In this document: positions 26,244-34,567 of the stretch, piece after piece
Numbering within the stretch: the first letter of the stretch is position 1
Layout: each line of letters begins with the position of its first letter
NCBI GenBank assembly: GCA_035943635.1
Contig: DASZBX010000109.1
Location: 1 to 64,000 of the forward strand
DNA: 64,000 bases
Reading direction: 5' to 3'
Source of the DNA: DASZBX01 sp035943635
Lineage (GTDB): Bacteria > Actinomycetota > Actinomycetes > Streptomycetales > Catenulisporaceae
The notes under the pieces: generated by a model
Seen by the model: only the letters and a program-made list of their open reading frames with translations
Told to the model about the DNA's origin: nothing
Databases searched by the model: none
Program-made: the position numbers and the translations under genes

Positions 26244-27173
26244 CTACTGCTCCTGGGGCGGACGGGGCGGATGCGGCGGGTGGGGCCGGCGGCGCAGCTG
26301 GGGCGGGATCGCCGGGGCGGCCCGGAGCCAGATCGAGATGGTGAAGTTGCCGTTCTCGCCGACCACCTCGGCCTGGATCAAGGTGTCCTCGCGCACGAGC
26401 GGGGCGCAGGCCTCCGGCACGGCCGGCTCGTCCCCGGGCCGGCCGAGCGGGTCCAGCGGCCGGATCAGGCTGACCGACTCGACCCGGGCCACCGCGCCCG
26501 TAGCAGAACCCGTACGCATCGCGGCGGGCGCGCCGGAGGGGTCGCGCTCGGCTTGGCCCGAAGACCGCCCGAGGTTGCGGCGCCGGGCCGCCGCGCGCGG
26601 GCCGCCGGACCGGTCCACCCGGACCACCCAGGCCGTCGCGGCCAGCAGGACGAGCGCGGCGATCAGGTAGCCGAGCCACCGGACCGACACCACCGAGGCG
26701 GCGGCGAAACCCATGATCGGGAAGACCTGGATCAGCTGCAGTCCCAGTGAATAGCGGTCGAGCGTGTTGGCCATGCGTTCGCGCCGGCTCGACGTTCCGG
26801 CCGCGCTTCCGGCCGGCCCGGCCCCCTCGCGTGCGGCGCCCGAACTGGTCTGCCCGGCCCGCCCGGGCCGCACGATCTTACGATCGGCCACGGCGATCAC
26901 CTCGCTCTCCCCGGCGCCGCCGCTCTGACGCCGGTCCTGATCTCCTCCACGGATGGTGCGGTACGGGTCGCGCGGTGCACGCGGGTCGAACACGTCGAGC
27001 GGGCCGAGCGGGTCGATCCGCTCGAACCCGGCGTCTCGGCGGCGGGCGGATCCGGCCGGCCCCGGGTGGCCGGCCTGCCGGGCGCGCCGGGCCCGCCGGC
27101 AGGCCGGGCAGTGCCGGCGGTCGCCGGCCCGTCCGGGCTGACTGCCGCGAGTGCCCTGGCTGTCGCAGATCAT
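26244..27173 (-). CDS. Hypothetical membrane protein with N-terminal CPxC motif
   Basis: I recognise no family. From ATG 27173 it would be 309 aa: a Cys-bearing basic N-terminus (MICDSQG ... HCPACRRARRARQ, possibly zinc-binding), a long Arg/Gly/Ala-rich disordered stretch, two adjacent hydrophobic helices (LQLIQVFPIMGFAAASVVSV and WLGYLIAALVLLAATAWVV), and a C-terminal region ENGNFTISIWLRAAPAIP before a Pro/His-rich end. A shorter product from ATG 26774 (MANTLDRYS, 176 aa) keeps both helices and may be the real one. It is divergent from the XRE regulator, whose start is about 200 bp away. Confidence 0.45.
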   Translation of the reverse strand: MICDSQGTRGSQPGRAGDRRHCPACRRARRARQAGHPGPAGSARRRDAGFERIDPLGPLDVFDPRAPRDPYRTIRGGDQDRRQSGGAGESEVIAVADRKIVRPGRAGQTSSGAAREGAGPAGSAAGTSSRRERMANTLDRYSLGLQLIQVFPIMGFAAASVVSVRWLGYLIAALVLLAATAWVVRVDRSGGPRAAARRRNLGRSSGQAERDPSGAPAAMRTGSATGAVARVESVSLIRPLDPLGRPGDEPAVPEACAPLVREDTLIQAEVVGENGNFTISIWLRAAPAIPPQLRRRPHPPHPPRPPQEQ

Positions 27174-27379
27174 GGTTTCACCGTTCTCTGCGGTTCTCCC
27201 GCGTCGTCGAGAGTTGATGTGGTGTTCCACATCCGCTTCGGGTTAGTCTCAGCAAGGGGACTCATACCCACCCGGCATGCGCGACAACACGCCCCGGGTA
27301 TCCCTACTACCGGGGGCGCTACCGAGAAGAGCCTCGCACGGGACGCGTTCCGACACCGGCTTGCACAGGGAGCAATCAC

Positions 27380-28315
27380 ATGGCTTCAGCAGGGCGCGAA
27401 ATCAAGTTTCAAGAGACCTTGAAAGACCTGCTCGAACGGTCCAGGTCGACTGTGACGCACAAAAAACTCGGCTCGGCGATCGGCGTGAGCAGCACAACCG
27501 TCTCGCACTACGTCAACGGTCGCATCCATCCCAGCTTCGACGCGCTGGTCGGCATCGCCGCGTTCTTCAACGTGACCCTGGACTATCTGGTGTTCGGCGA
27601 GCGCACGCAGAGCCGGGCGTCGCAGGACACGCAGAGCCTGCGGGCCGAGGTGCAGCGGGCGCTGACCGACTCCAACAGCTACAACGGCCGCCAGCGGGAC
27701 CTGATCGTACGGGTGAACCGGCAGCTGCACAAGGAGGTGGACCGGGTCGCCCGCAGCCTGCTGGACGACCGGGAGAACTTCGGCCCGGCCGGGTTCTTCA
27801 GCGACTCGGAGGCGATGGCGATCGAGGGCTGCGCCCTGCACACCAAGATCATGATCCAGAACTCCCCGGCCGACATCGACCTGGACGAGCTCGGCAACGC
27901 CACCCCAGGCGACTATTTCAACACCCTGACCGACAACATCAGTGCGGGCCGCACGTACCAGTACATCTTCTACGGTAAGCGGTCCGTGTACTCCTCCTAC
28001 GCGCAGATCTACCGCGAACTGCTCAGCCGCGCCGACATCCCGCTGGGGATCGTGCACGAGAACCTGGAGTTCCGGGTGATGGAGTCCGAGCTGCCGGCCG
28101 CGGTCGTCATCCACGACATCGACACCGCGCTGCTGGAACGGCGCGAACCGGTCCTGTGGGAACGCTTCCGGGACAACGGCATAGTCAACGGAACCCTTGC
28201 CTACACGGCGATCCGGCACCAGGACGCGCTCGGCGGCGTGGTCCTGTACGGAGGCTACTTCGAGTCGGCGCTGCGGATGTTCAAACGGGACTGGGAGGCC
28301 GCCAAGGTCCTGTGA
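27380..28315 (+). CDS. XRE-family regulator with a large C-terminal domain
   Basis: A 311-aa DNA-binding protein. Residues 8-75 are a Cro/CI-type HTH: KKLGSAIGVSSTTVSHYVNG, then RIHPSFDALVGIAAFFNVTLD. Helical residues 80-155 follow. The C-terminal part carries repeated MIQNSP, TYQYIFYGKRSVYSSYAQIY and VNGTLAYTAIRHQDALGG segments; I do not recognise this domain, though it looks like a folded sensor domain (such domains often follow HTHs in actinomycetes). The start ATG is preceded by GGGAG about ten bases upstream. Divergent from the membrane protein, it may regulate it. Confidence 0.82.
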   Translation: MASAGREIKFQETLKDLLERSRSTVTHKKLGSAIGVSSTTVSHYVNGRIHPSFDALVGIAAFFNVTLDYLVFGERTQSRASQDTQSLRAEVQRALTDSNSYNGRQRDLIVRVNRQLHKEVDRVARSLLDDRENFGPAGFFSDSEAMAIEGCALHTKIMIQNSPADIDLDELGNATPGDYFNTLTDNISAGRTYQYIFYGKRSVYSSYAQIYRELLSRADIPLGIVHENLEFRVMESELPAAVVIHDIDTALLERREPVLWERFRDNGIVNGTLAYTAIRHQDALGGVVLYGGYFESALRMFKRDWEAAKVL

Positions 28316-28380
28316 GGCCTCTGATGCACAATGCCCGCCGACCGGTCCGGCGGCCGGCGCGGGCACCTGCCGCGTCGACC

Positions 28381-28407
28381 GCCGAGCCGGCCCGGGGCCG
28401 GCTCGGC
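28381..28407 (+). terminator. Hairpin terminator downstream of the XRE gene
   Basis: Perfect 12-bp arms GCCGAGCCGGCC and GGCCGGCTCGGC around CGG, 65 bp after the XRE stop. Confidence 0.7.
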
Positions 28408-28429
28408 TGCCGGACGGATTGTTGTTCTG

Positions 28430-28640
28430 ATACGTCTGCATCGCCGTGTAGTACGTATTCGCAGCTGAGTACGCAGAGGTGAAAGAACTGTTGGCGGCAC
28501 TCATGAAATGAATGAACCGGCCGCTGATCTGCCCCGTGAGCGCCTTCGCGGTCAGGCCCTCGAAGTTCCCGCTGTCCGCGGTCCCGAGGATGCCCTGCGT
28601 GCACACCATCCCAAGCGCGGCGCGGGCCGCACCGGCTTCG
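28430..28640 (-). pseudogene. ESX/WXG100-like secreted protein fragment (no stop)
   Basis: A frame on this strand reads NFEGLTAKALTGQISGRFI, then HFMSAANSSFTSAYSAANTY and YTAMQTYQNNN. The helical, Ala/Ser/Tyr-rich pattern is reminiscent of ESX-type (WXG100/EspC-like) secreted proteins. The frame then runs on through unrelated sequence antisense to the XRE gene, so it has lost its natural end. It is recognised by pattern only. Confidence 0.35.
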
Positions 28641-28659
28641 TCCCCGGTTCCGACGGCGA

Positions 28660-28860
28660 CGTCCTGGGCACGGAGCTCGGCCCGCGCGCGTTCGGCATGG
28701 CCATGGTCGGGTTCTACAACGCCTGGCAGAGCCCGCCGTCCAACGCCGGCGACCAGATCAAGAAGCTCTCGGCCACCTTCAAGGGCGTGGCCCAGGCCTA
28801 TTTCGACGCCGACGCCTCCTCGGTGGGCGCCGTCAACGCCGGCATAGCCATCGACGCCCG
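28660..28860 (+). pseudogene. Second ESX-like helical fragment, opposite strand
   Basis: Reads GTELGPRAFGMAMVGFYNAW, then GDQIKKLSATFKGVAQAYFD, resembling the C-terminal half of WXG100-like proteins ('F...W......L..LA..F..IA.AY...D'). It then dissolves into Ser/Pro/Thr-rich low complexity. No start or conserved N-terminus. Together with the previous fragment it suggests a disrupted type VII substrate locus. Confidence 0.35.
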
Positions 28861-29121
28861 CAACTCCCCCTCCTCACCATCCCAACTTTCCTCGCCACCC
28901 CCATCGGCCCAAGAACCCAGCACCCCCACCACAACCGGGCACAGTTCCGGCCGAGCCGCGACCGCCGCGACCGGAATCGACGACCGCGGCGCAGCCATGT
29001 CCGCGCGATCCGCCACCCACGTCCGCACGTCCCCGGCCACCGCCCGCCATGGCCCCGCCGGAGCCGGAATATCCAACCCCGCCAATCAAACCGACGCCTC
29101 GTCAGCAGACGCCGCAACCGC

Positions 29122-29757
29122 CTACGGCCACCACGCATGCCCACGTCCGGCCGAGTCCAGAGCGAGGATCGCGTCACGTCCCGTCGCACCGTCGGCCAAC
29201 AACGCCGCCACCCCGGGCGCCAACCGCCTCCGCCGCGACGGAAGCCAACTGCGCACACCACCGACCATCCGCCCGATCCGCCGCTGAGTCCCACCCATGC
29301 TCAGCACGAAAACCAAGCCGATCAACAACAATACGACAAGCACGAACAGCACCCAGACCATCACCGACGACGACGCCACCGGACGCGGCAGAGCCACCTG
29401 CTGCCCCGCACTCCCACACGGCTCCAGCGCGACCCCCGCGCCGGTGGCCGACAGGCAGAGACCGTTGATCCGCAACGACGATCCGGCCCACGTCCACTGC
29501 TGACCAGCACTCCCATCGCACGACGAGAGCACCACGGTCGCCCCCGCCGCTCGCGAGTCACCCACATCCTGAAGACACTTGACCACCGGCGCCGACGCAC
29601 CAGCCGAAGCCGTCGCCGGCCCGTCAGCCGACGCGGCATCGGCCAGACCGCCCATCACCCCCCCAGCAAATCCCCGCCAAAACAGTTGACAATGAGATAG
29701 TAAACATTTGTTGAATAAGTGACCGGAACGAGATACCACGACGTCCGCGCCCCGCAA
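29122..29757 (-). CDS. Ricin-type lectin fragment with one membrane helix
   Basis: An up to 211-aa product; ATG 29655 (MGGLADAASADG) gives 177 aa. Seen: one to two beta-trefoil repeats, CLQDVGDSRAAGATVVLSSC with GSAGQQWTW, and INGLCLSATGAGVALEPCGS, then a helix VMVWVLFVLVVLLLIGLVFV and a basic tail. A complete ricin-type (CBM13) domain needs three repeats, so this is partial. No convincing signal peptide was seen. It is likely a remnant or a short membrane-anchored lectin; neighbouring genes are also degraded. Confidence 0.45.
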   Translation of the reverse strand: MRGADVVVSRSGHLFNKCLLSHCQLFWRGFAGGVMGGLADAASADGPATASAGASAPVVKCLQDVGDSRAAGATVVLSSCDGSAGQQWTWAGSSLRINGLCLSATGAGVALEPCGSAGQQVALPRPVASSSVMVWVLFVLVVLLLIGLVFVLSMGGTQRRIGRMVGGVRSWLPSRRRRLAPGVAALLADGATGRDAILALDSAGRGHAWWP

Positions 29758-29972
29758 AGAACCCTGATCTGCTCATCGGCGCCAATCATCGCCCATTGCG
29801 CGCCGGCTGAGAAGCCGGGGCCGGAAAACGCCGCCGGAACAACAAATTTCCGCCAAAGCAGCGTGATTCCCGGACGGCTCGGAGCGCTATGCTGCCCTCG
29901 GCCGACTGCCCCGCAGCGCGCGGCCTGACCAAGGCATGTGCGACGTAGGACCCGAGGAGAAGAGGACCGTCC

Positions 29973-30698
29973 GTGGGAGATCACCGACAGGACCCCACTG
30001 TTCGCGAGCCGGGTCGCTCCAAGATCCGGATCACCGCGCTGGCCATGGCCGTCACCGGCATCTCCGCGGCCGCCATCGGCGCCGGCGCGGCGATGACCGG
30101 CCACCCGTCCGCCGACGGCCCGGTCCAGGTGAGCATCGCCGTGGCCGGAGCGACCGACACACCCGGCGCCCTGATCCCGGTCCTGACCACCGACCCCTCG
30201 GCCGCGCCCCCGCCCGGCCAGTCCCTCGGAACGACCACGGCCCCGGCCGGCCAGTCCCCTTCCGGCACCGGCCAACCCGGCGCACCGACCACCGGCGCCT
30301 CGCCGGTGGGCTCCAATCCGGCCCCCGGCCAGTCCCCCATCGCCACCACACCCGCCGGCCAACCGCAGAAGCCGGTCACCCCGCCCTCGCCGACCGGCAA
30401 GCCCGTGAACATCGGCGGCCAACTCACCTGCTCCTCCGGCAATTCGATCGAAGGCGTCTGGGTGTCCGCGGCCACCGGGTCCGGCTACGCCCCGTGGGAG
30501 GGTGCGTCCAACAACGTGGACAAGTACTGGTACACGCTGCCCGTATCAGAGCCCTACTCCATCCACGTGGGCTGCGGCGGCACTCCCCAATCCTGGGCGG
30601 TGGCCTGCATCGGCCCCCAAGTCACCCAGCCCGCCGACTCCTTCGAGTGCTACGACGTCAAAGGCGCGGCCGGCTACGGCACCTGCAAGGTCAAGTAG
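29973..30698 (+). CDS. Membrane-anchored protein with Pro-rich linker and Cys-containing C-terminal domain
   Basis: A 241-aa protein starting at GTG 29973 behind a purine-rich GAGGAGAAGAGG. Layout: a short cytoplasmic basic segment, one hydrophobic helix (ALAMAVTGISAAAIGAGAAM), a Pro/Thr/Gly-rich linker of about 90 residues with repeated PGQSP units, and a compact C-terminal domain with LTCSSGNSIEGVWVSA, YSIHVGCGGTPQSWAVACIG and FECYDVKGAAGYGTCKVK (conserved Cys probably disulphide-bonded). I know this type only as an uncharacterised actinomycete extracellular domain. Intact in a neighbourhood of broken genes. Confidence 0.65.
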   Translation: MGDHRQDPTVREPGRSKIRITALAMAVTGISAAAIGAGAAMTGHPSADGPVQVSIAVAGATDTPGALIPVLTTDPSAAPPPGQSLGTTTAPAGQSPSGTGQPGAPTTGASPVGSNPAPGQSPIATTPAGQPQKPVTPPSPTGKPVNIGGQLTCSSGNSIEGVWVSAATGSGYAPWEGASNNVDKYWYTLPVSEPYSIHVGCGGTPQSWAVACIGPQVTQPADSFECYDVKGAAGYGTCKVK

Positions 30699-30751
30699 CG
30701 CTGCTCAAACGGGCAGACTTCCCCGGCCCAGCCGACTGTAGCATCGCCCCC

Positions 30752-31430
30752 GTGGACCTCAGTCCGCAGAGCGTGCCTCCCACTCTCGTGACGTTTCGGC
30801 TCAGCAACTGCACCATCGCCCAGGACGTCTTCACCCGCACGGTCCTGTCCTTGGCCCAGGACGGCTGGCTGGAGATCCTCCCCCAAGACCAGAACCATCC
30901 AGGCCCGGGCTCCCCAACCCTGGTCCGCATAGCCCGGGACCGGACTGGGACCGGCTCTCCGCCCTGGAAGGCCTGGCCTTCGAACGGATCCGAACCGCCA
31001 TGCGCGACCAGCCCGCGACCCCGCTCTCCGTCCTCACCAGCAACGACGGACAGGACGAGTCCTGGTCGCCGAGATTCAACCAAGCAGTAATAGACGCCGC
31101 CAGAGCCCAGATCCTGGCCGACTTCCGGATCCACCCGGCCTTCGCGGGACCGCTCAACAGCCTCATCACGATCGCCGCCGGCGCCGCCATCGCCGTCACC
31201 GCGCACGTCTAACGCTGGCCGGGCAACCCGATCGAGTTCGCCGTCGTGGTCCTCTTCTCAGTCGGCTTCGTCGGCCGCCGCATCATCAAACCCTTCACCC
31301 GCATGCTCCCGGCTCCTCGAGGCCGAGCAGTAGCCGCCTGGGGGCGCGAACACGGCTCCGGCCTAGGCGGCGCCGTCCTCAACGACCGCCCCGCCCTCAC
31401 CCAGGCCTACGCCGCACCCACCGGAATCGG
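30752..31430 (+). pseudogene. DUF2207-like membrane protein remnant (frameshift plus stop)
   Basis: Starting at GTG 30752 it reads VDLSPQSVPPTLVTFRLSNC, then SLAQDGWLEILPQ, as in C-terminal halves of DUF2207-type membrane proteins. A shift near 30930-30960 moves to the frame RLSALEGLAFERIRTAMRDQ and then ILADFRIHPAFAGPLNSLIT. An in-frame TAA at 31210 interrupts it, after which the same frame continues IEFAVVVLFSVGFVGRRII and the REHGSGLGGAVLNDRPALTQ segment. Two lesions and no extracellular N-terminal domain mean a dead gene. Family assignment is by pattern. Confidence 0.5.
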
Positions 31431-31435
31431 CGCCG

Positions 31436-31911
31436 TGAGCTCAGCTGTCGTGCTGGCGCTGTCCTTGGCCACCGGCGCCAGTGCCAGCGCTGGCGGTTTC
31501 AGCAACGCCTGGAACAACAGCAATTCGGTCAACCAGTGCCTCGCTCTCGCCAGCAGCAAGCTCGGAAACGCCACCGTCATGTGGACGTGTGACAACGAGA
31601 GCGGCCAGAAGTGGCAGCCGGCCGACAACAGCCGGGGCGACCTCATCCAGAACGGAGTGCAGGACGCGTGTCTGGACGGCATGGGCTACGGCCAAGGTAA
31701 CCACGTGTACGTAGAACCCTGCAACGGCGGCTTGAGCCAGGAATGGCTTCCCGTCTTGATAGGTTCGAACAACTACATCGAATGGGAGAACGTCGCCACC
31801 AGCCTGTGCCTGAGTGTCGCCGGCGGCTCGACGGCGAACGGCGCGACCGTCATCACCTGGAAGTGCCAGGACACCGCCGACCAGCAGTGGGGCGGCTCGC
31901 TGGCCATCTGA
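31436..31911 (+). CDS. Secreted ricin-type beta-trefoil lectin
   Basis: A frame whose last 140 residues form a complete beta-trefoil: NQCLALASSKLGNATVMWTC, ACLDGMGYGQGNHVYVEPCN and LCLSVAGGSTANGATVITWK, ending QDTADQQW, with the QxW-type closures. It is preceded by the hydrophobic stretch VVLALSLATGASASA, which could be a signal peptide. The start is uncertain: GTG 31436 gives a minimal signal peptide without positive charge, while the same frame is open back to 31213 through the DUF2207-like remnant. Family knowledge: such domains bind galactose or xylan. It may be a fusion relic. Confidence 0.55.
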
Positions 31912-31977
31912 CCGGGCATGGTACCGCAGGTGCCGGCGGCGGCTGCGCCGACACCAGCGGTACCACCCGGGAAAGGC

Positions 31978-32820
31978 TCACTGCGCAACGAGCCCGCCCG
32001 GCCCGGACACCCCGCGCGAGATCGACCGGGCCACCGCGATCACCGCCGGGGTCAGGATCGCCGCCTCGATCTTCGCCGAGCGGGTGACCACCGAGATGGC
32101 GCCCACGACTGCCCGGTGCCGGTCCACGATCGCGGCGGCCACGGAGGTCATCGGCTCCGGCTGCGGCCTGCTGACGATCGCGACCCCGTCCCGGCGCACC
32201 CCGGCGAGCCTGGTCCGCAGGTCGTGCGCCGAGATCCGGATGCTCTCCGGCAACTGCACCAGGTCCCCGGCCGCGATCTCCTCCTGCACGTCGGCCGGGG
32301 CGTGCGCGAGCAGCGCGAGCCCGACCCCGGTCGAGTGCAGTGGCATCCGCCCGCCGACCCGGTACATCACCCGGCCCGCGCCGCGCGCCGAGAGCCGCTC
32401 GACCAGCACCGCTTCGTGCCCGTCCCGCACGGCCAGCAGAACGTGCTGCCCGGTGGCGTGGTGCAGGTCCTCCATGAACGGCAGCGCCGTCTCCCGCAGC
32501 CCGTGCCCGCGCGGCGCGAGCGACGCGACCTCCAGTAACCGCAGACCGATCACGTAGTCCCCGCTCTCGGCCCGCTCCAGCGCCCCGAGTTCGACCAGCT
32601 TGTGCGCGAGCCGCGAGGCGGTGGCCTTGGGCAACGACGCCCGCGCGGCGAGCGAGGTCAACGGCAGGGAGGCCGTCGCCGGGCCGAAACAGGAGAGTAT
32701 CCGGAACGCCCGGTCGAGCACCGGCTCGCCGTGCTCCGGCCGCCGCCCCCGCACCTGCGGACCCCGCGCGCTTTCCGTGCCCTCCACATTGCCCGCATCA
32801 TCCGCACCTGCGTCCGCCAC
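31978..32820 (-). CDS. IclR family transcriptional regulator
   Basis: An IclR regulator of 280 aa. GTG 32820 is chosen because AAGGAGG lies 8 bases upstream; longer open sequence beyond it is antisense to the monooxygenase. Seen: the N-terminal winged HTH (VLDRAFRILSCF, LTSLAARASLPKATASRLAH) and the C-terminal effector domain with MPLHSTGVGLALLAH and AAAIVDRHRAVVGAISVV. Family knowledge: IclR proteins commonly control aromatic or short-chain-acid catabolism and their own gene. It is divergent from the monooxygenase-amidohydrolase-dioxygenase operon with a palindrome in the 100-bp gap, so it is the probable pathway regulator. Confidence 0.92.
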   Translation of the reverse strand: MADAGADDAGNVEGTESARGPQVRGRRPEHGEPVLDRAFRILSCFGPATASLPLTSLAARASLPKATASRLAHKLVELGALERAESGDYVIGLRLLEVASLAPRGHGLRETALPFMEDLHHATGQHVLLAVRDGHEAVLVERLSARGAGRVMYRVGGRMPLHSTGVGLALLAHAPADVQEEIAAGDLVQLPESIRISAHDLRTRLAGVRRDGVAIVSRPQPEPMTSVAAAIVDRHRAVVGAISVVTRSAKIEAAILTPAVIAVARSISRGVSGPGGLVAQ

Positions 32821-32861
32821 TCGTCCCGCCTCCTTTTCCCATCCCCACCCACTCTCCGGCT

Positions 32862-32878
32862 GTTCCAACCAATGGAAC
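32862..32878. promoter_or_regulatory. Palindrome in the IclR/monooxygenase divergent promoter
   Basis: Perfect 6-bp arms GTTCCA and TGGAAC around ACCAA, roughly midway between the iclR start and the monooxygenase start. The TGGAAC-like half-sites resemble known IclR-family operators; assignment to this regulator is by position. Confidence 0.6.
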
Positions 32879-32920
32879 CACGGGTGCCGGACCTCGACCG
32901 CCAGGCCGAGGATCTGTGTC

Positions 32921-34567
32921 GTGAATGTTTCGCACCCGACCCGAACCGACCGGACCACCGTGCTGATCGCCGGTGGCGGCCCGGCGGGCCTGGCCGCGGC
33001 CGCCGAACTCGGCCTGCGCGGCGTGGACTGCCTCCTGCTCGAACCGCGGGCCGAGGTCTCCCACCGTCGGCCCCGGGCCAAGACCACCAGCGTGCGCACC
33101 ATGGAGCACCTGCGCCGCTGGGGCGTCGCCGGCGCCCTGCGGGCCGCCGCGCCGCTGCCGGTGGCCTGGTCCCAGCGGGTCACCTTCTGCCACTCGCTGA
33201 CCGGGGCCCGGATCACCGACTTCGAGAACGCCTTCGGCCTGACCACCGACCGCGACGAGCGTTTCGCCGAGGCCGGGCAGCAGGTTCCGCAGCCGGTGGT
33301 CGAACAGGTCCTGCGAGACCATCTCAGCACGCTGCCGAACGTCGAACTCCGCCTCGGCCACAGCGCCGGCGCCCTCACCCAGGACGACGACGGCGTCACG
33401 GTCACCGTGCACACGACCGGCGACCCGGCCGACGGCGAGACCACCTACACCATCCGCGCCGCCTATCTCCTCGGCTGCGACGGCGCCGCCGGCCCGGTCC
33501 GCGAGCAGATCGGCGCGCAATACGTCGGCCGGCTCGACCCCCGGCCCAACTGCAACCTGGTCTTCCACGCCCCCGGCCTGGATCCGCAGCTCGGCCCGGC
33601 CGTGCAGTACTGGGTGGTCGGCGACCGCACCAGCGGCCTGGTCGGGCGGCTGGACCTGCACGGCACCTGGTGGGCCGTCATCCCCGGGATCGAGGCCGAG
33701 TACGGCCGCGAGCACGCCTCCGAGCTGATCACCGACCTGGTCGGCGCCGAGGTCGAGCACACCGTGCTGGCCTCGGACCCGTGGACCGCCCGGATGCTGG
33801 TGGCCGACGCGTTCCGGGACCGCCGGGTCTTCCTGGTCGGCGAGAGCGCGCACGTCAATCCGCCCTGGGGCGGCCACGGCTTCAACACCTGCGTCGGCGA
33901 CGCGGTCAACCTGGGCTGGAAGATCGCCGCGGTCGAGCAGGGCTGGGCCCCGCCGCAGCTGCTCGACAGCTACGAGCCGGAACGGCGCGACGTGGTCGAG
34001 CAGACCGTGGCCAGCGCCGAGTCCAACATGCGCGCCCTGGCCGGGGACCTGCCCCGGGACCAGGACGCGATCCAGCGGCTGAAGCGAGCCGAATTCCACA
34101 GCCTGGGCCTGGTTCTCGGGTATACGTACGCTCACTCGCCGATCATCCAGCCCTGCGACACCCTCAACGGCTCACCGGTCGCGACCATCACCAACACAGA
34201 CATCGCCTACACAGCCGACGTCACCGGCTACCAGCCGACCACAGCCCCCGGCTGCCGCCTGCCGCACGCCTGGCTCCCCGACGGCTCCTCCCTCTACGAC
34301 CACCTCGGCCCCGGCTTCACCCTCCTCGGCCCCGAGCACCCCGGCACGGCCGACCTGCTCGCCCGCGCCCGCCGCCACGGCATCCCGCTCACCGTGTACA
34401 CCGCGCCCGCGTCCTACCCCTGGCACCGCGAGTTCCTGCTCGTCCGCCCGGACCAGCACGTCGCCGGGCGGGCCCAGGACCCCGCCGACCTCGATCTCGA
34501 CCAGGCCACCGGCCGCAGCCTCACCCGCACCACGACTGTCGGCGCACCCGCGAAGGAGACACCATGA
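32921..34567 (+). CDS. FAD-dependent aromatic monooxygenase (PheA/TfdB/MhpA-like)
   Basis: A class A flavin hydroxylase of 548 aa starting at GTG 32921 behind GAGGA. Seen: the FAD Rossmann motif VLIAGGGPAGLAAAAELGL, LLGCDGAAGPVREQIG (the DG motif), and RVFLVGESAHVNPPWGGHG with FNTCVGDAVNLGWKIAAV (the GD motif and helix), plus the usual thioredoxin-like C-terminal extension. It would hydroxylate an aromatic substrate ortho to a hydroxyl with NAD(P)H and O2, giving a catechol for the downstream ring-cleavage enzyme. Its stop overlaps the next ATG (ATGA). Confidence 0.9.
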   Translation: MNVSHPTRTDRTTVLIAGGGPAGLAAAAELGLRGVDCLLLEPRAEVSHRRPRAKTTSVRTMEHLRRWGVAGALRAAAPLPVAWSQRVTFCHSLTGARITDFENAFGLTTDRDERFAEAGQQVPQPVVEQVLRDHLSTLPNVELRLGHSAGALTQDDDGVTVTVHTTGDPADGETTYTIRAAYLLGCDGAAGPVREQIGAQYVGRLDPRPNCNLVFHAPGLDPQLGPAVQYWVVGDRTSGLVGRLDLHGTWWAVIPGIEAEYGREHASELITDLVGAEVEHTVLASDPWTARMLVADAFRDRRVFLVGESAHVNPPWGGHGFNTCVGDAVNLGWKIAAVEQGWAPPQLLDSYEPERRDVVEQTVASAESNMRALAGDLPRDQDAIQRLKRAEFHSLGLVLGYTYAHSPIIQPCDTLNGSPVATITNTDIAYTADVTGYQPTTAPGCRLPHAWLPDGSSLYDHLGPGFTLLGPEHPGTADLLARARRHGIPLTVYTAPASYPWHREFLLVRPDQHVAGRAQDPADLDLDQATGRSLTRTTTVGAPAKETP

